Assembly (NCBI GenBank): GCA_022113835.1 | Contig: JAILWY010000027.1 | Location: forward strand, 8,372,501 to 8,436,500 | DNA length: 64,000 bases | DNA from: Atopsyche davidsoni | Taxonomy: Eukaryota; Arthropoda; Insecta; Trichoptera; Hydrobiosidae | Direction of reading: 5' to 3' | Shown: positions 1 through 13,000 of the stretch, piece by piece | Position numbering within the stretch: position 1 is the stretch's first letter | Layout of the letters: each line of letters begins with the position of its first letter | The notes under the pieces: model-generated | Databases searched by the model: none | Told to the model about the DNA's origin: nothing | What the model saw: the letters and a program-made list of their open reading frames with translations, nothing else | Position numbers and translations under genes: made by a program

Positions 1-591
1 CTAATAGAATTCTGAACTTTTTCTTTCAACAATGTTAAATTATTATTTTCATAAGTTTGCTAAGCACCTTTTGTGTAGGTCACAGTATTTTATAGTAAAA
101 ATATCATTTCTAAATCGTTACATAGTAAAATTGCCAACAGAAAATATGGCAGACATTTCTCCAACTGAAATTACACAGCAATTTGCAAATCTAGAAAAAT
201 ACCAAAATAAAAGGTCATCTTCAAACCGAGATCATTCCAGATGAAATCAAAAGTCTTAACATAACTTAGATAGATTTTAGAGAGGGAATGACATCAGTAT
301 GAGTGTAGTAACACTGGGGACTAAAAAAGTTTCATCTAATTGACTTGAACGATACCCGTGTTTTGAGCATATCTTGTGATCTGCTAAGTCATTATTACAA
401 TGTAGTTGCTATTTCAGGGATGTGTTAAGATGAGCGTTTCATTTTCTTAGGTTATTTTTCAATCACATGGCACATAGGTAAGTAGTATTGAGCATACTTC
501 CTAAATTGCTCGGGTGAACTTTACAATTGGACAATATGACTTCCAGAGAAGTGCAGCATATAGCATAATGAGGGAGGTAAGTCTTGGAGAG
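1..591 (-). other. unc80 3' UTR and downstream sequence
   Basis: This AT-rich sequence follows the unc80 stop codon on the minus strand. I found no AATAAA or ATTAAA in the minus-strand reading, so the poly(A) site is either beyond the window or uses a variant hexamer. The open frame at 32-244 on the plus strand has no recognisable content. Confidence 0.5.
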
Positions 592-3500
592 TTATATAAG
601 TGTATCCTCGTCTCTGGTGGAAGGGGGCGAGCGTGGGGACAGACGTGACTGAGGTCGGTCTCCAAGCAGAGCCGTCCGTTCTCCCGATGAAGAACCATTA
701 AAACTAAACGAACCTGAAAATAAAGAAATTTACTTATCACCAATGTCTTCTTATTTCCCTCTTATAAAACCCTCAATCAAATTTCCAAGAGTAGAATTTA
801 ATAATACAAAACTCTTCTCAGTGGATGCAAATATCTTCAAGATATTTTGTAATCACCTATTTATTTTATTTTATTGGTAAAATAAAAAAAAAAATTTCCA
901 TTCAAATATCTTCTTTTAAAAATATTATATTATACATTGAAGGGCACACATCATTTTAAATGATAAAATTTGTTTATATGAAAATTATAAAAAATTTCCG
1001 CCTTGTCTTGCAACGTTAGCACGCACACAGCTATATAAAATGCGACCCATTAGGTTGGTTAATTTTTTTAGAACAAATACTTCTTTTGTTTATATTGTTT
1101 ATTTATTTAATTTTAATATTATCTTAAATCGTCTTCCCAAAAAATATTTGAATAATTGAAATTGCTGTTATTGACACTGATTTGCCGTGAATTCAGTGTG
1201 AACTGAGGGGTTTGTCTTCGTTGAATGAAACATTTCATTTGTAATGTTGTGGTGAGTTTCTTACCGTTAGGACTGCGGTGGTGAGAGAGGGTGGCAGCAC
1301 TGCTGGACGAGGCATCGGGAAGTTCAGGGGAGGCAAGGGGCGGCGGCACACGCTGCAGGCTGTAACTCTCCCTGCACATCCAACACTTAATTCATACACT
1401 AAATCAAGAGGGACTTTCCAGCCGCCATGGAGTTTCTGACTGACATCAAACTATAAAGCAATATATAAGTAGTATCTTTTAAGCTCAATTATCAATAAAA
1501 GTTAAAACATAGTAATGAAAGCCATATACTGTAATTTTATGTATTTTTTGCTTCAGTAAATACAATATTTTTATTGTTCATCTGCGGTATATGGATCACA
1601 CAGCAGTAGAACTTCTTAGTTATATTATATTATAAAATATTTCAAGTAAAGATAGGAGAAAAATAATAAAACTGTGAAATAAAATAAATATAAATATGTG
1701 TGAAATAAATATTAATTAAAATGCCATACCTGTAGCCAGAAGTAGAGGAGGTCTGGGAAACTTGACTCTCGCTGTCCCAGGAGAGATCGGCAGGCGCAGG
1801 GGAATGAAGGGGGTGTGGAAGAGGGGTACGGAGAGCTGGGGGGGCGGAAAGTGGTGCAGTTGGGAAGTCCTCCTGCGGACTGGAGCCCCCGTCTGACTCT
1901 AGTCGGATGTGAGCCACCTTATGGGTACATTCGAAAGAATAAATTTTGAGCAATAAAATTAATAGTAATAATAAAAGTAATAGTAATAATCAAATTGGAT
2001 CTTTCTTAGTTTATTGTATGGATTATCAATTATTTGTGATTTGTGAAAATACCTGATTTTATCAAATCCCACAAATTCAATATGTCCAAAATAACTATAC
2101 TTTGATATATAATCAAATGTGAGGCAACTTATTGTAGTTATTTAAGGCAGCAAAATATTTTCTATGTACTAATAAAATGTTCAGTAATAATCTCACTTCA
2201 ACTCTGTTTCGTCTACTTCTCCTGAGTCTAAACGTATTGCGCGACTGTGCCTTGCATCGCTGGAGTCTCGGGGGCCTCTCTCCTCCCTCGCTGCCACTCC
2301 CATCTGCTTCTGTCTCACTAGGATTAGGGTGCGGTATGGCCAGGGGACTCCCTCCGCCACCGCTTAGCGGAGACAGGGGTGTGCGCGACGTCTCACCTAC
2401 AGGGGAGGAAACATTAGCTGCAATCAAAACCCAGTAGGGTAAGGTTAGGGGCCGAAGTGGAGTATTGATGGATGCATGGATGGGATGGGGTGATTCAATA
2501 GATGGAATGGGATGGGGTGAAAATGTCAGATGGTCGAAATAAAATTTAATTTTCAACCCAAATGAACCACCTGATTATAATATTAAACTAAGTCAAGTAG
2601 AAAAAGCCATCAATTGTTTTATAAAATGAAGTTTAATTTTTCCATGATAGTTGTTGATATTTGACAAAGAGGAGAGTATTCAAAAAAATAGAAAAATAAA
2701 AAGTTAATAAGTATACTAGTTGAAGAAAATTTCAAAAAAGGTCCTTAAAAATATGGCTTGATAGCAGAGGAGGCATTTGAAAAAACATTTTTATATTATT
2801 TTAGGCTCAGGAATTTTACCAATATACTTGTATAGACAAATCTAAAGAGAGATGAAAATACAAAATAGAGTTGAGGTACTTTCTCTGAATGGAAATTTTA
2901 CATGAACCATAACTACTGAAGAGTAGTTGGGTTGTGAAAATAGTGGGGATGGGTGACATGTCGTTGAATCCAGGATGAAGAATGAAAATTATTCATCACA
3001 TATGATACCAACCTGATTGGTATTTGAACTCAACAGAAGAGACGAAGCGCAGTTTTGGGTGTGAGGAGGCTCCGCTGACGTGAGGGAGAGATGAGGGCTG
3101 AGGCAGAGAGGACGGCGCCCCCGACTGCGGCTGGGACATGCTGTGGGGCAGCCCGGGAGGGCGCGCCCGACCTCCTGCAATCATCACGTTCATCATACTT
3201 CACACTTATGACTGATTCTCCACTTACAAAACTTTAATAGGAGCTGCCTTTTTATAAACTATAAAGCGGTATGGAAAAAAAGCTTTAAACAAGAACGGAG
3301 CACTGAGCTTGTCTAACTGACGTCTAATTTTTTCAGTTACTTGCTTTAAGTCTTAAAAACAATCAGTTATCATCAGATGCACACTTAACATTGTAAAACT
3401 GACTACACAAACAATGGTTAACAAACTACTATGCAGATTGTATAAAACACTATTTCAATGATTAACTGTATGTGATTTAATCAACAACTGTACTATCTTA

Positions 3501-6500
3501 ATCACAGATAAATAATAAAATAAATAGTGATTTATTCAACCCATGTGACGTGTTTGACAGCTTGTTAACTATTGTTTTCATTGAATAGCCTCTCAGAAAC
3601 AGGGCATAGTGTATTTTTAATAGGAAAGCAAAGTGAAACAAATATTGTGTTAGATTGAAGACAGCTAGTAAAAAAATTCATAAGTATAAGAATATAGTGC
3701 TTTGGTAACAACAGTATTAGGTAAATATTTAATGAAAATAATATGTGAAACTACACATTTACAATCATCATATGGAGTTTTTGATACAAGCCTATAAACA
3801 CAAGTATTAAGATTTGGTTAAGATACAAAATATTCACCATATAACAAATTTTTCAAGTACAGAAACAGGGTGTGTTGAAAATAATTAGAATTATAGCTTA
3901 ACTCTCTTGAATAAAAAATAATGAAAAAACGCAGGGGATCAATGGTGTGCTTACTTGGTTTTTTAAAAGGGTACCTTATACTATACAAATACGCACACAA
4001 GGTTAAAGTTGAAATGTTCACAAAATTCCAATCCTCAAACTCTAGATAACATTACATGCTTCTAATGGATCATCTATTTAAACATTATGGAGTGAGATGA
4101 TCACTACGAGATTACTAGGCTTGTACGATGCTTCACCAACGCCATGTTTGTAGGGCTGCAACGGCCACGCAGAAGTATAACAACAACAACTTTTAACAGT
4201 TTATTTATCTAAGTTTTCTGCTGTGCAAATGTAAATAATTATTTATTTTACCAACAAAAACAATATTTTAATGATGCAGGTAAGTAATATTTTATCTGTG
4301 GTAGTAAGTATAAAATGCTATTTTCTGAGAGGTCAGATTTTTTCACATGCAAATATATGAACAGTCAGATAAGAGCAAGTAGAGGATCGTATTTGTATGG
4401 ATTTGATTTTTAGTAATATTTTAGCAGAATTTCATTAAGCCAGCAATTTCTTTAACTACAAAATGAGTAGACATAGTAAATATTGACGAAGATGCAACTG
4501 CAGAAATCAATTGTCCATGGAAGTCTCTAAATAGGTAAATTAATGGAGTTTAAGAGCTAGCACGTTTCCGAGTGCTATGTAAGATTATTCATCCATTCGT
4601 TCTTTGTAGCCAGATTTGATAGGAGGTTAGACTATTGCAATAACTCATAGATTCAAGAGGAAGCCCACAGGTGCCATCATCGACAGAGGGTGGCATCCAA
4701 AAGTAAATAATAGTAAGCAAATGCGTTAATTTATATTTGCGTAATTGTTGCGGTCCTGCAAACTTTTAATTGATGAATCTATTGAGAACAAGCCTAGAGT
4801 TACTTAAAAGGAATGAAGAATGACGAAGTTGGTTCTATGGATGGGATGTATGGTGTGAGTACAAGGAACTTACAGTACCAAGGGGACATTGAAAATCGAC
4901 GTAAACCATTAAACTTACATGACTTTATAAAATCCCAACATCCTTTTGGAACAAAATCAAGGGCAACTTTTCATTACAATCAATAACAAACAAGATCTGT
5001 TTATATCATATTGCCAAGACAAAATTATCAAAATGTGAATGAGAAATTTTGATTTTTCTGCAGTTAAAAATACCACTGTAGAATCGAAATGATTTAGTTT
5101 TTAATTTAATTAATGCAAATAAAAAAAATTAAGCACCGTATAAAATAGTCTAAAATTGAAGAATTTTGAAAACACAAACATTACAGCTAAAAGATATTTT
5201 AAAAAATAAAACCAAAATGTATACAAACCTCTGAAATTATTTATAAGGCATACGAACTTATAAAAAATATTTCACAAATGAAGAATATTTAAACCAATTT
5301 AGAGCAAAATAAATCAACGGTTCCTACAGATAACATATTTGAAGTTCATCAGAAGTTAAAGGTGGAAATTTCTGAAATATTACCTTGGAAGAAGTTTTGG
5401 GAGCTATAATTGGTGGCGGAGTCTTGGTTAGAGGCCTGGGAGCTTCCGTTGATGCCTTCCGTTGGTCCATCGCTTATGGATATGTTCACTTGGTTAGTTG
5501 TGGATCCACTGGAAACTGATTCTGTAAACATCACAGTCAGGCTCATCCAATCAAACATCCAGCATACAGTGTAACTAGCCCACTAACAGAACGTAACGTG
5601 TCAATTCTACCTTATATTGCTGAAGTAAACTAACTATTTTGCTGATTGAAATTTGTGCTAGTTTGTGTACCAATTGCTAAATAATAGTCTATCTCGAAAA
5701 ATGACAATTTTCTTGTTAATTGCTGTGCCAGTTAAACTAAATTATCTCATTTCAGGAGTTGTAAAATGCACCATGAGATTATAATCATAAAAAGACTCCG
5801 TGGTGCCAGCTGCAGTAAAAATACACCATAAACATAGTCTATGCAATCTTTTTATTTTTCATAAAATTTCCATGCCACCTAAGAGGATCTAAATCCAGTT
5901 AAAATTTCTAATTTATATGTTTTTGCTGTGTGCTTTCTAGTGTTTTATTTGGTTGTAAGTTACCCCGTTGCGGTTGTAAGGTCTGAGCTCGCGTGGCGCG
6001 AGGCACGGGGCCTCTCAGTGAGGCGAGGGAAGCCCTAGAAGGTTGCTCCGGAGCTCTGGGTCCTTTTCCTCCGGTGCCTGCTCCCGCCTCTCGCTCCTCT
6101 GCTTCTAGACATTGGTAAATATCATTTCCCTTAATGGCAAGGGGTCACCAACACTGCTTAAGAGATTATGGTGGAAAATAGAATGGCACAGAAATTATGA
6201 ATCTAAATGAATGATTCGGAATGAACCATCATAAAATAATTTATAATTATAATATACTATATATGAAACATCGTAAAATAATTTTTAATTGTCTGATGGA
6301 AAAATTCTGTATAATTTTTATTTTGAAAAACAAAAAAAACGCAATCCAATAAGAAGTAAAAAAAGAAAGAACATTTGTATGAAATCATAGAAGAGTGAGG
6401 CTATTCCGAGCGATTTTGATTTGTAAATGATACAAATAATGAATATATTATTATTTTAAGCTGAATAGTAGTATAAGAGGAAAGGCTTAAATATCCAATA

Positions 6501-7025
6501 CATAGTTAAATTAGAGCACCTGCACGGCCCTCATCCAGTTCCTCTCGCAGCTGGCGCACCTCCCGGGCTAGCTCTGCAAGCAGTGCTCCGCGACCACCTG
6601 CACCTCCAGCTGCTCCCGCCCCACCTGCAGCCACTGCTCCACCCCCCCGGACCCGCTCTCGGATCACAAACTGCATGTGTCGTTCGTGGTCTCCGATGGG
6701 AGGTTGAGAGAGCTACCACAAAGAAAATATTAAAGTTTTTTTGGTATATATTTGAGTAAGCGAAGATGTTTGAAGCTCGAGTAAACACTAGATTTTATTT
6801 GAATGTTACTGTTGGTTATCTCTAGATGAGCATTCCTTACTTTGTGAATGATGAAGGGCAGAAGCAGGATGTAGAGCGGAGTTCTATTTGTGACGACAAA
6901 CTCCAGAAAGTTCCAAAGGATGGGTGCTGCCTCGTTCCTTTTACCAAGCTCCCTCATGGCGCGTGCTACTCGTCCCCACTCCGTCACCAACTCGCTCTCA
7001 AAGCACACCAGCATTATCTTCAGGG
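592..7025 (-). CDS. unc80: unc80 exons 53-61 (C-terminal block, about residues 3025-3502)
   Basis: Exons: 53, 6841-7025; 54, 6520-6712; 55, 5964-6104; 56, 5384-5521; 57, 3013-3174; 58, 2197-2396; 59, 1730-1917; 60, 1265-1371; 61, 592-713. Exon 53 has [12 protein letters not shown] and [19 protein letters not shown]. Exon 54 has [20 protein letters not shown], a Gly/Ala tract (6587-6646) and a charged helix [16 protein letters not shown] that may form a coiled coil. Exons 55-61 are disordered Ser/Pro-rich tail with patches [15 protein letters not shown] (57) and [15 protein letters not shown] (58). The last exon ends DEDTLI and stops with TAA at 594-592. Exon 59 uses an unusual AAG acceptor. 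The tail is the least conserved part, so missed small exons are most likely here. Confidence 0.9.
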
Positions 7026-10000
7026 CTGAAAATTGAACGATAACTAAGATTATTTTGAAAAATAAACCTATTATATTTGTATAGAAATAAACCAGCATTA
7101 TTTTATAAGTAGTTTGTCATATGAAGGCTATACACCACTACCTTAATCATAAAGGTATAGTGAGAGGAAAAGGAAATAGATAGTAATGTAGAATTAAAAC
7201 AATTGAAGATAAACTATTATGTAATGAAATTAAAAATTAGTAGTTACCAAGGAAAGCGACTCGGTAGAGTGACACAGGGATTCTCACGGCTCGCTTGGCA
7301 TCGCGCCCAGCGGCTGTGAAGGTGAGGGACGGGGCACGCAAGTCAGCCTGAATAGCACCAGACATGGCGGCGCCACCCCCGGGGGCCATGGACTGCAAGA
7401 CGGCCGTCAGAGCAAACGATATGTCTGACTGCCGCATCTTAGGAATGTCTGAAATATTTAGAGATTTATTCATTTGCTAGTTAGTCAGATCTTATTTTAT
7501 TAATAGGCGAATATAATTTATGAAGTGTTAAATATATGATTATTTAAATGTAAATTTTAGTTGCCTTTTCTTCCGCTGCCAACTCGGAGACACAGTGGCA
7601 TGAACAAGTTCATGAGAATATTTTCTGCCTTTTCTTGTGTAGGGAAAATTGAACTGCCTCCGCATATTTGCTCTAAGGAATAACTTTCCTACAAAATAAA
7701 ATTACAGACATAAAACACAATTATATTTGGCTATAGAAGCTAAGTTATTTTTAATGATTAGTGCTTAAATAGTGCTTTGGCTACCCCGGTGTTGAGAATT
7801 TGAAGTGCGATGAGCCGGACGACCGTACTGCAGAAATGTGGCGGAGGAGGCTGTGCCATTAGAGCGGCTGTCGCAGAAGAGCATCCTTCCATGCACAGAC
7901 TGTCCGAAACGATAAGGGCCTGCGACAGAAAATTCAATTCAATGTCAGTACTACAATTCAATAGATCAGTAGATCTAAAATTTCATAAGACACTATTAAA
8001 AATAATTCTGGAGAAAATACCTGACATGTATTGAGGAGTGTCTTGACATGCTGCCAGTGCATGATGTAGGGACACTTGTTCATGGTTTCGTAGATTCCTT
8101 TTAATAATCCAGAGGCAGCATCCCAATCAGTATTTCTCTGAAAATTAATTATTTTAGAAATTTAAACACTAATAATATACACACAAGATTAGATTTTTTA
8201 CAACAAACATGAATAGGAGATTATGACCATTTTTAAATGTGAGTACTTTCAACATTCAAGATATTCTAGTATTAAATATAAAGTATATGAATATTAACTA
8301 AACTTGCAATAAAAAAAGAAATGAATTTTTTTTATAAAATATAGCTGTCCTACCCGAATACTTGGTTTCTTGGATATCTTGAGAAACAGTTTATCCAAGC
8401 GTCTCAAGATGGTAGTGAGGGCGGGTCGCATTGCATCGTTAGTCCACTCGGTGGAAGGAAGAATAAAGGACATATATCTCTGTAGTCCTCTGCAAGCCAT
8501 GGACTCCGGGTCGTACGGAGACACCTTTAGTAAAGAGTGGGCTATGTCCGCTAAACGCTAAAAGAATAAAACCATGGTTGAAACCATCAAGTAGTAAAAA
8601 AATCGCATTACATAAACTTAAGTCATGCCATCCAACGATTAAGCTATCATTATAAAATGGTGATTCTGAATTAAAAATTACCACATGAGATCTTGTGTCG
8701 AGTAGTTCTACAGGTTTTCCATCCTGAGATCGCTTTGCTAGATCTGCGAGGCGAACTGTACAACGACCAATAAATTCTCCTACCAGAGACAGCAGTACAT
8801 CACGAGGCCTTCTATATTCTGCTCTTACCACCTAGTAAAGAATAATAATATTTTTATAAGGGAAATTCTTTAAGCGTGAGGGGTTTGAAGTCTTGATCGA
8901 TTTGTCCCTTACCTCTGAGTCTTCATTTGTATTATCTATAGGGGGATGGGCTCGCGAGTGATCGCTGACATATTTTGAATGTGATTCATCATCAAAGTCA
9001 AAGCCTGGGGAGTAAGGCCCTCGACTGAAGTTACGTTGTGAGGATCCTTTGTGCTCAGGAGATGATCGGTAGGGGCCGTTGTAAGATCTGGAAAGTAGTA
9101 TAATATATTATAAGTAGATTATCATTTACGATTTGGTTTTAAGTTAATAGTTGAATTGTTGTTTTATTTACTTGGACAATCCTTCGCAGTTATTTACTAG
9201 AGTCTTAATGGAGACTGCCAACTGCTGAATGATTTCTTTCTCAGTTTTTCCTTCTCTGTTGTAGGACGGTGATTGAATCTGTTTTACATAACAGGGCAGT
9301 ATCGCTTCCAAAATAATCTAAAATATTGAAAACAAAACAAAGTCCCAATTGTGTTTTTAATATATTTTTTTTAATTAAAACAAGAATTGAATTCAGAAAA
9401 TATTAATTCAACCTGAAAAAAGTAAAAAAAGAACTCACAAGCATTTGATATCCTCTGACACTTTCTGCCGAGTATGAAACGACCATAACACATAAGCTGA
9501 TGCAATCCAGCACCGTGACCATCTCATTTTCATCATGATAACAGAAGTCGATAGCCTTCAGGGGCTTCTCCTCCTTGACAAGCTCAGCAATGTTAAGAGG
9601 ATCAGGAGACGGAGTTTCCAAACTCAACAACAGGTTGAAGAGACAACTCGACTGGACCTAAAAAGCAGATATAATTTAATTTTTTTCTAGAAATTGAAGT
9701 ATGTACTTTTTATCTTCAATTACTAAAATTATAGTTATAAATTTAATAAGCAAGTTGACCATCTAAATGTCATCACGAGAAATGGATTCGTAGCATCAAG
9801 CAGATGAGGTTGGAACTCGCTTCCAGTAAAGTTCACAAAGCGTCTTTTTAAGGATCTCGGTTTATTGTAGCGGTTAGTGGCCCTATTCTTTAAGTGATGA
9901 TTGCAATTGTGTAAAATAATCTTGTAAGTAAGCCCTGAGAGTTGTAGGCTCTTAGACTCAAGGCTGCCCCAAAACATTGAACTCTGATTTTTATGGTTGT

Positions 10001-13000
10001 CTTGCTAATTCCATGCCAGCTAAATTCTTGATTTCTTCAGTTACTAATAAACTGTAGATATTTGGATTCCTTTACCTTATGAGCATCACCAAAAGCACCA
10101 TCTTCATCTGTATCCAATATAGCTGAGACGGAACCAAACATCTGTAGTATGAAAGGTTTTCTGTTCATTAAATAAAATTGCTTCACTGCATATTCAATTG
10201 TGGTTGTTACAAGTTTGTTGGTTTGATGGTTTGAGTAAATTTGAAGCAACGTTGGCATGATAAGTAAATATCTAAAATAAGGAATAAATCATTTATATTG
10301 TAATACATAAAATTGTTTCGTGATACATAAAATAGATAATGAATAAAAATACAAACCCATTAATTGAAAAAATGTTCTTGAAATTAAAAGCCGCGTTGAT
10401 GTATGTGGCCATTACATATCGTAATATACAAGAATCTTCACTGTGTAAAATGACTGCTCCGTTAAGGACATTCAAGAACAAGTGAATGTCTCCGGAATAT
10501 GCAAAGTTTCCTGCCATAGCTTCGAACATCCTCGCTATCAGGCGCACCCACCTGGACACAAACAATATCCAATAAATTACAATCTATAAATTAATATTTT
10601 TGAGTAAAATATCAAACAGATACTCTGTTTGATAATGCCAACGTGAAAGGTTGGCGAAACCGGTCACAAATAAAAACGAACATGTGGAAATCACTTAAGT
10701 ATTTTACTCAAAAATATTAAAATGGAATTCCACCAAGTACTCTCTGTCAAAAATATTGAATCTTTAAATTACACAAAAAAGTAAAATTTTGAAATAAACT
10801 CTTACATAAACTTGTGCAATACATCAAGTCCTAGCAGTTGTTCTCCAATTTCGCCTCCTTCATATAAGTCAAGGTCACTCTCCAGCGCTTTTCTGGGAAA
10901 AGATGGCAGTTTCATCAGTTCCTCGTGTAAGAACACGACCCTTTGGACAACCTGTAGACAAAATAGTTATAACGAGTTAAAGTGTATTTTTTAAATAGTT
11001 AAGTTATAATTTTTTCATCAATCATTAATACTTTATCATTAATACACATTAATAAATAATTTACATTTGTAATTTGTAAGTCATTTTAATGGGTATATTT
11101 ATGTTTTTGACATTGTCTATAATGATCTTGAATTAAATAATATTACCATATCAACATTCTTGAGGATGGCCCAAGTGAGATGGACCTTCCCGATCTCGAG
11201 GAACTTGTGCACAAGCTCCTGTCGCTGCAGTGCGGCGCGGGCGGTGGAGGCACGCATGTGCACTAGCTGCAGCTGCGGGTACTGCGAGCGCTTGAAAAAG
11301 TACATGTCACGCACATAGCGCAGTGGATTGTGGATTTGATCTGCAAGCACATTAACGTATGATAAAAAGATCTTTATTAATGCTTCAGTGTGACAGCTCA
11401 GTGGTGTCAACATTTAACTCATATCTTTAAGCAAATCCAAACTTACGAGTTTTGTAATCAATTAAGAAAAATTCCTTGTGCTGATGCTCATCTATCCCAA
11501 AGAAATCGAGAGATTCTCGGAGTATTTGACAGAACTGGGTGTCTTCCTGGACAGGGAACTGAGATGGAATTCCTCCCTCGTCTCTTTCTGTTAAAATATT
11601 AATCTTAATTACAAGTACATTAAGGTGGTATTTAAAGACACTTCAAATGATATAATGAAAGCATACCTTGCGGTCCATGCACAATTATCTTTTTGGCTGA
11701 AGGTACATTTGCTGTTAACAATATGGACGCGTCGCACTGTTCTTTTCTCAATATTTGTTTCAAGTCTTTAAACATAATACCATGGACACTATGGACAACC
11801 TGAAATATACAGAAAATATGATTAACATAACTCTCATGTTTTTTATTTTGATATTATAATTTTTTTATTTTCATTTACTTACCATCCACAGAACTGATAG
11901 TGCGGTGCCTATTAAAGTTTGGCCATCCTCATGGGGTGAGCGCACGTAGAACATGATATATCCTATGATGTAGTTATACAGGGCAAAAGCGGCTTGCTGG
12001 GGGAGCTTGGGTACAAATCTGATGAGATGCCTCAGGAGTTTGAACATTTGCTCTTGCCGCTCGCGAGTCAGTCTCTCCAACACATAACGCAAGAACAGGG
12101 CAGAGTCTTCAACTAGACAGCACCATATAACCTGGGGAAATAGTTCAAAATTAAATAACTTGGATAAGATACAAGAATATCATTGCTGACAAGATTGTTT
12201 GTTAGTACTGTTCCTTGTGTTTGCGAATCCCAAATAGCAAAAGGACCAACAAGTGCTCACAATAAATATTACAGGTTTGTAATAGACCACATTAAAGATT
12301 TGTTCGGAAGTTGATCCAATCTACCTGATAAGCAACTTCATACACCGCATTCCCATCTTGTGAGACTGCGGCATCGTCCAGCAGCGCAACGATGTGTATG
12401 ACAGCAGAACACAAGCAAGAAGGGAACAGAGAGTTTGCTGTTTGGGCGTGGTGGGAAGTATTTCGTAGACCTTCACCAGCTTCCTCATCAACTGAAATTA
12501 ACATCACAAATTATCTAGGAATGCATTTATAGAGATTCAAGTCTGAAAATAAAGTCAGATGAACATAGACATAATTATGGTGATGAAGAACCTCAGATGC
12601 TATTAATTATATTGGATGTAGTTACCTTCAACATGGTCATCCTGCGGATGCTCGAGGCTGGGCTCCCAGGCAGCCTGCCTGGTGATGGGTATGGTGGTGA
12701 TGAGGAAGCCCTCTCGCTCGGCTCGACGTTTATCTTCTCTTTGCTGCAGAGCTCGCTTGATGGCTTCCGTCTGCTGCTTCTTCCGAGTTTTTGTAGCAGT
12801 CACCAGAGATCGCTGAAGAGATTAGAGGACATTGAAAATGCACTCATGGTCATCAATCTTTTGTTATTATTCATAAATTATTACTTGTTGTTACTTACAT
12901 AAATCACATTATGATTTATTTTATTGAGTTAAAAATATTTTAGGTCAATAGTTCACATTATCAGATTTTTTTTGCAATGTTTGTAAGTCATCAAATAATT

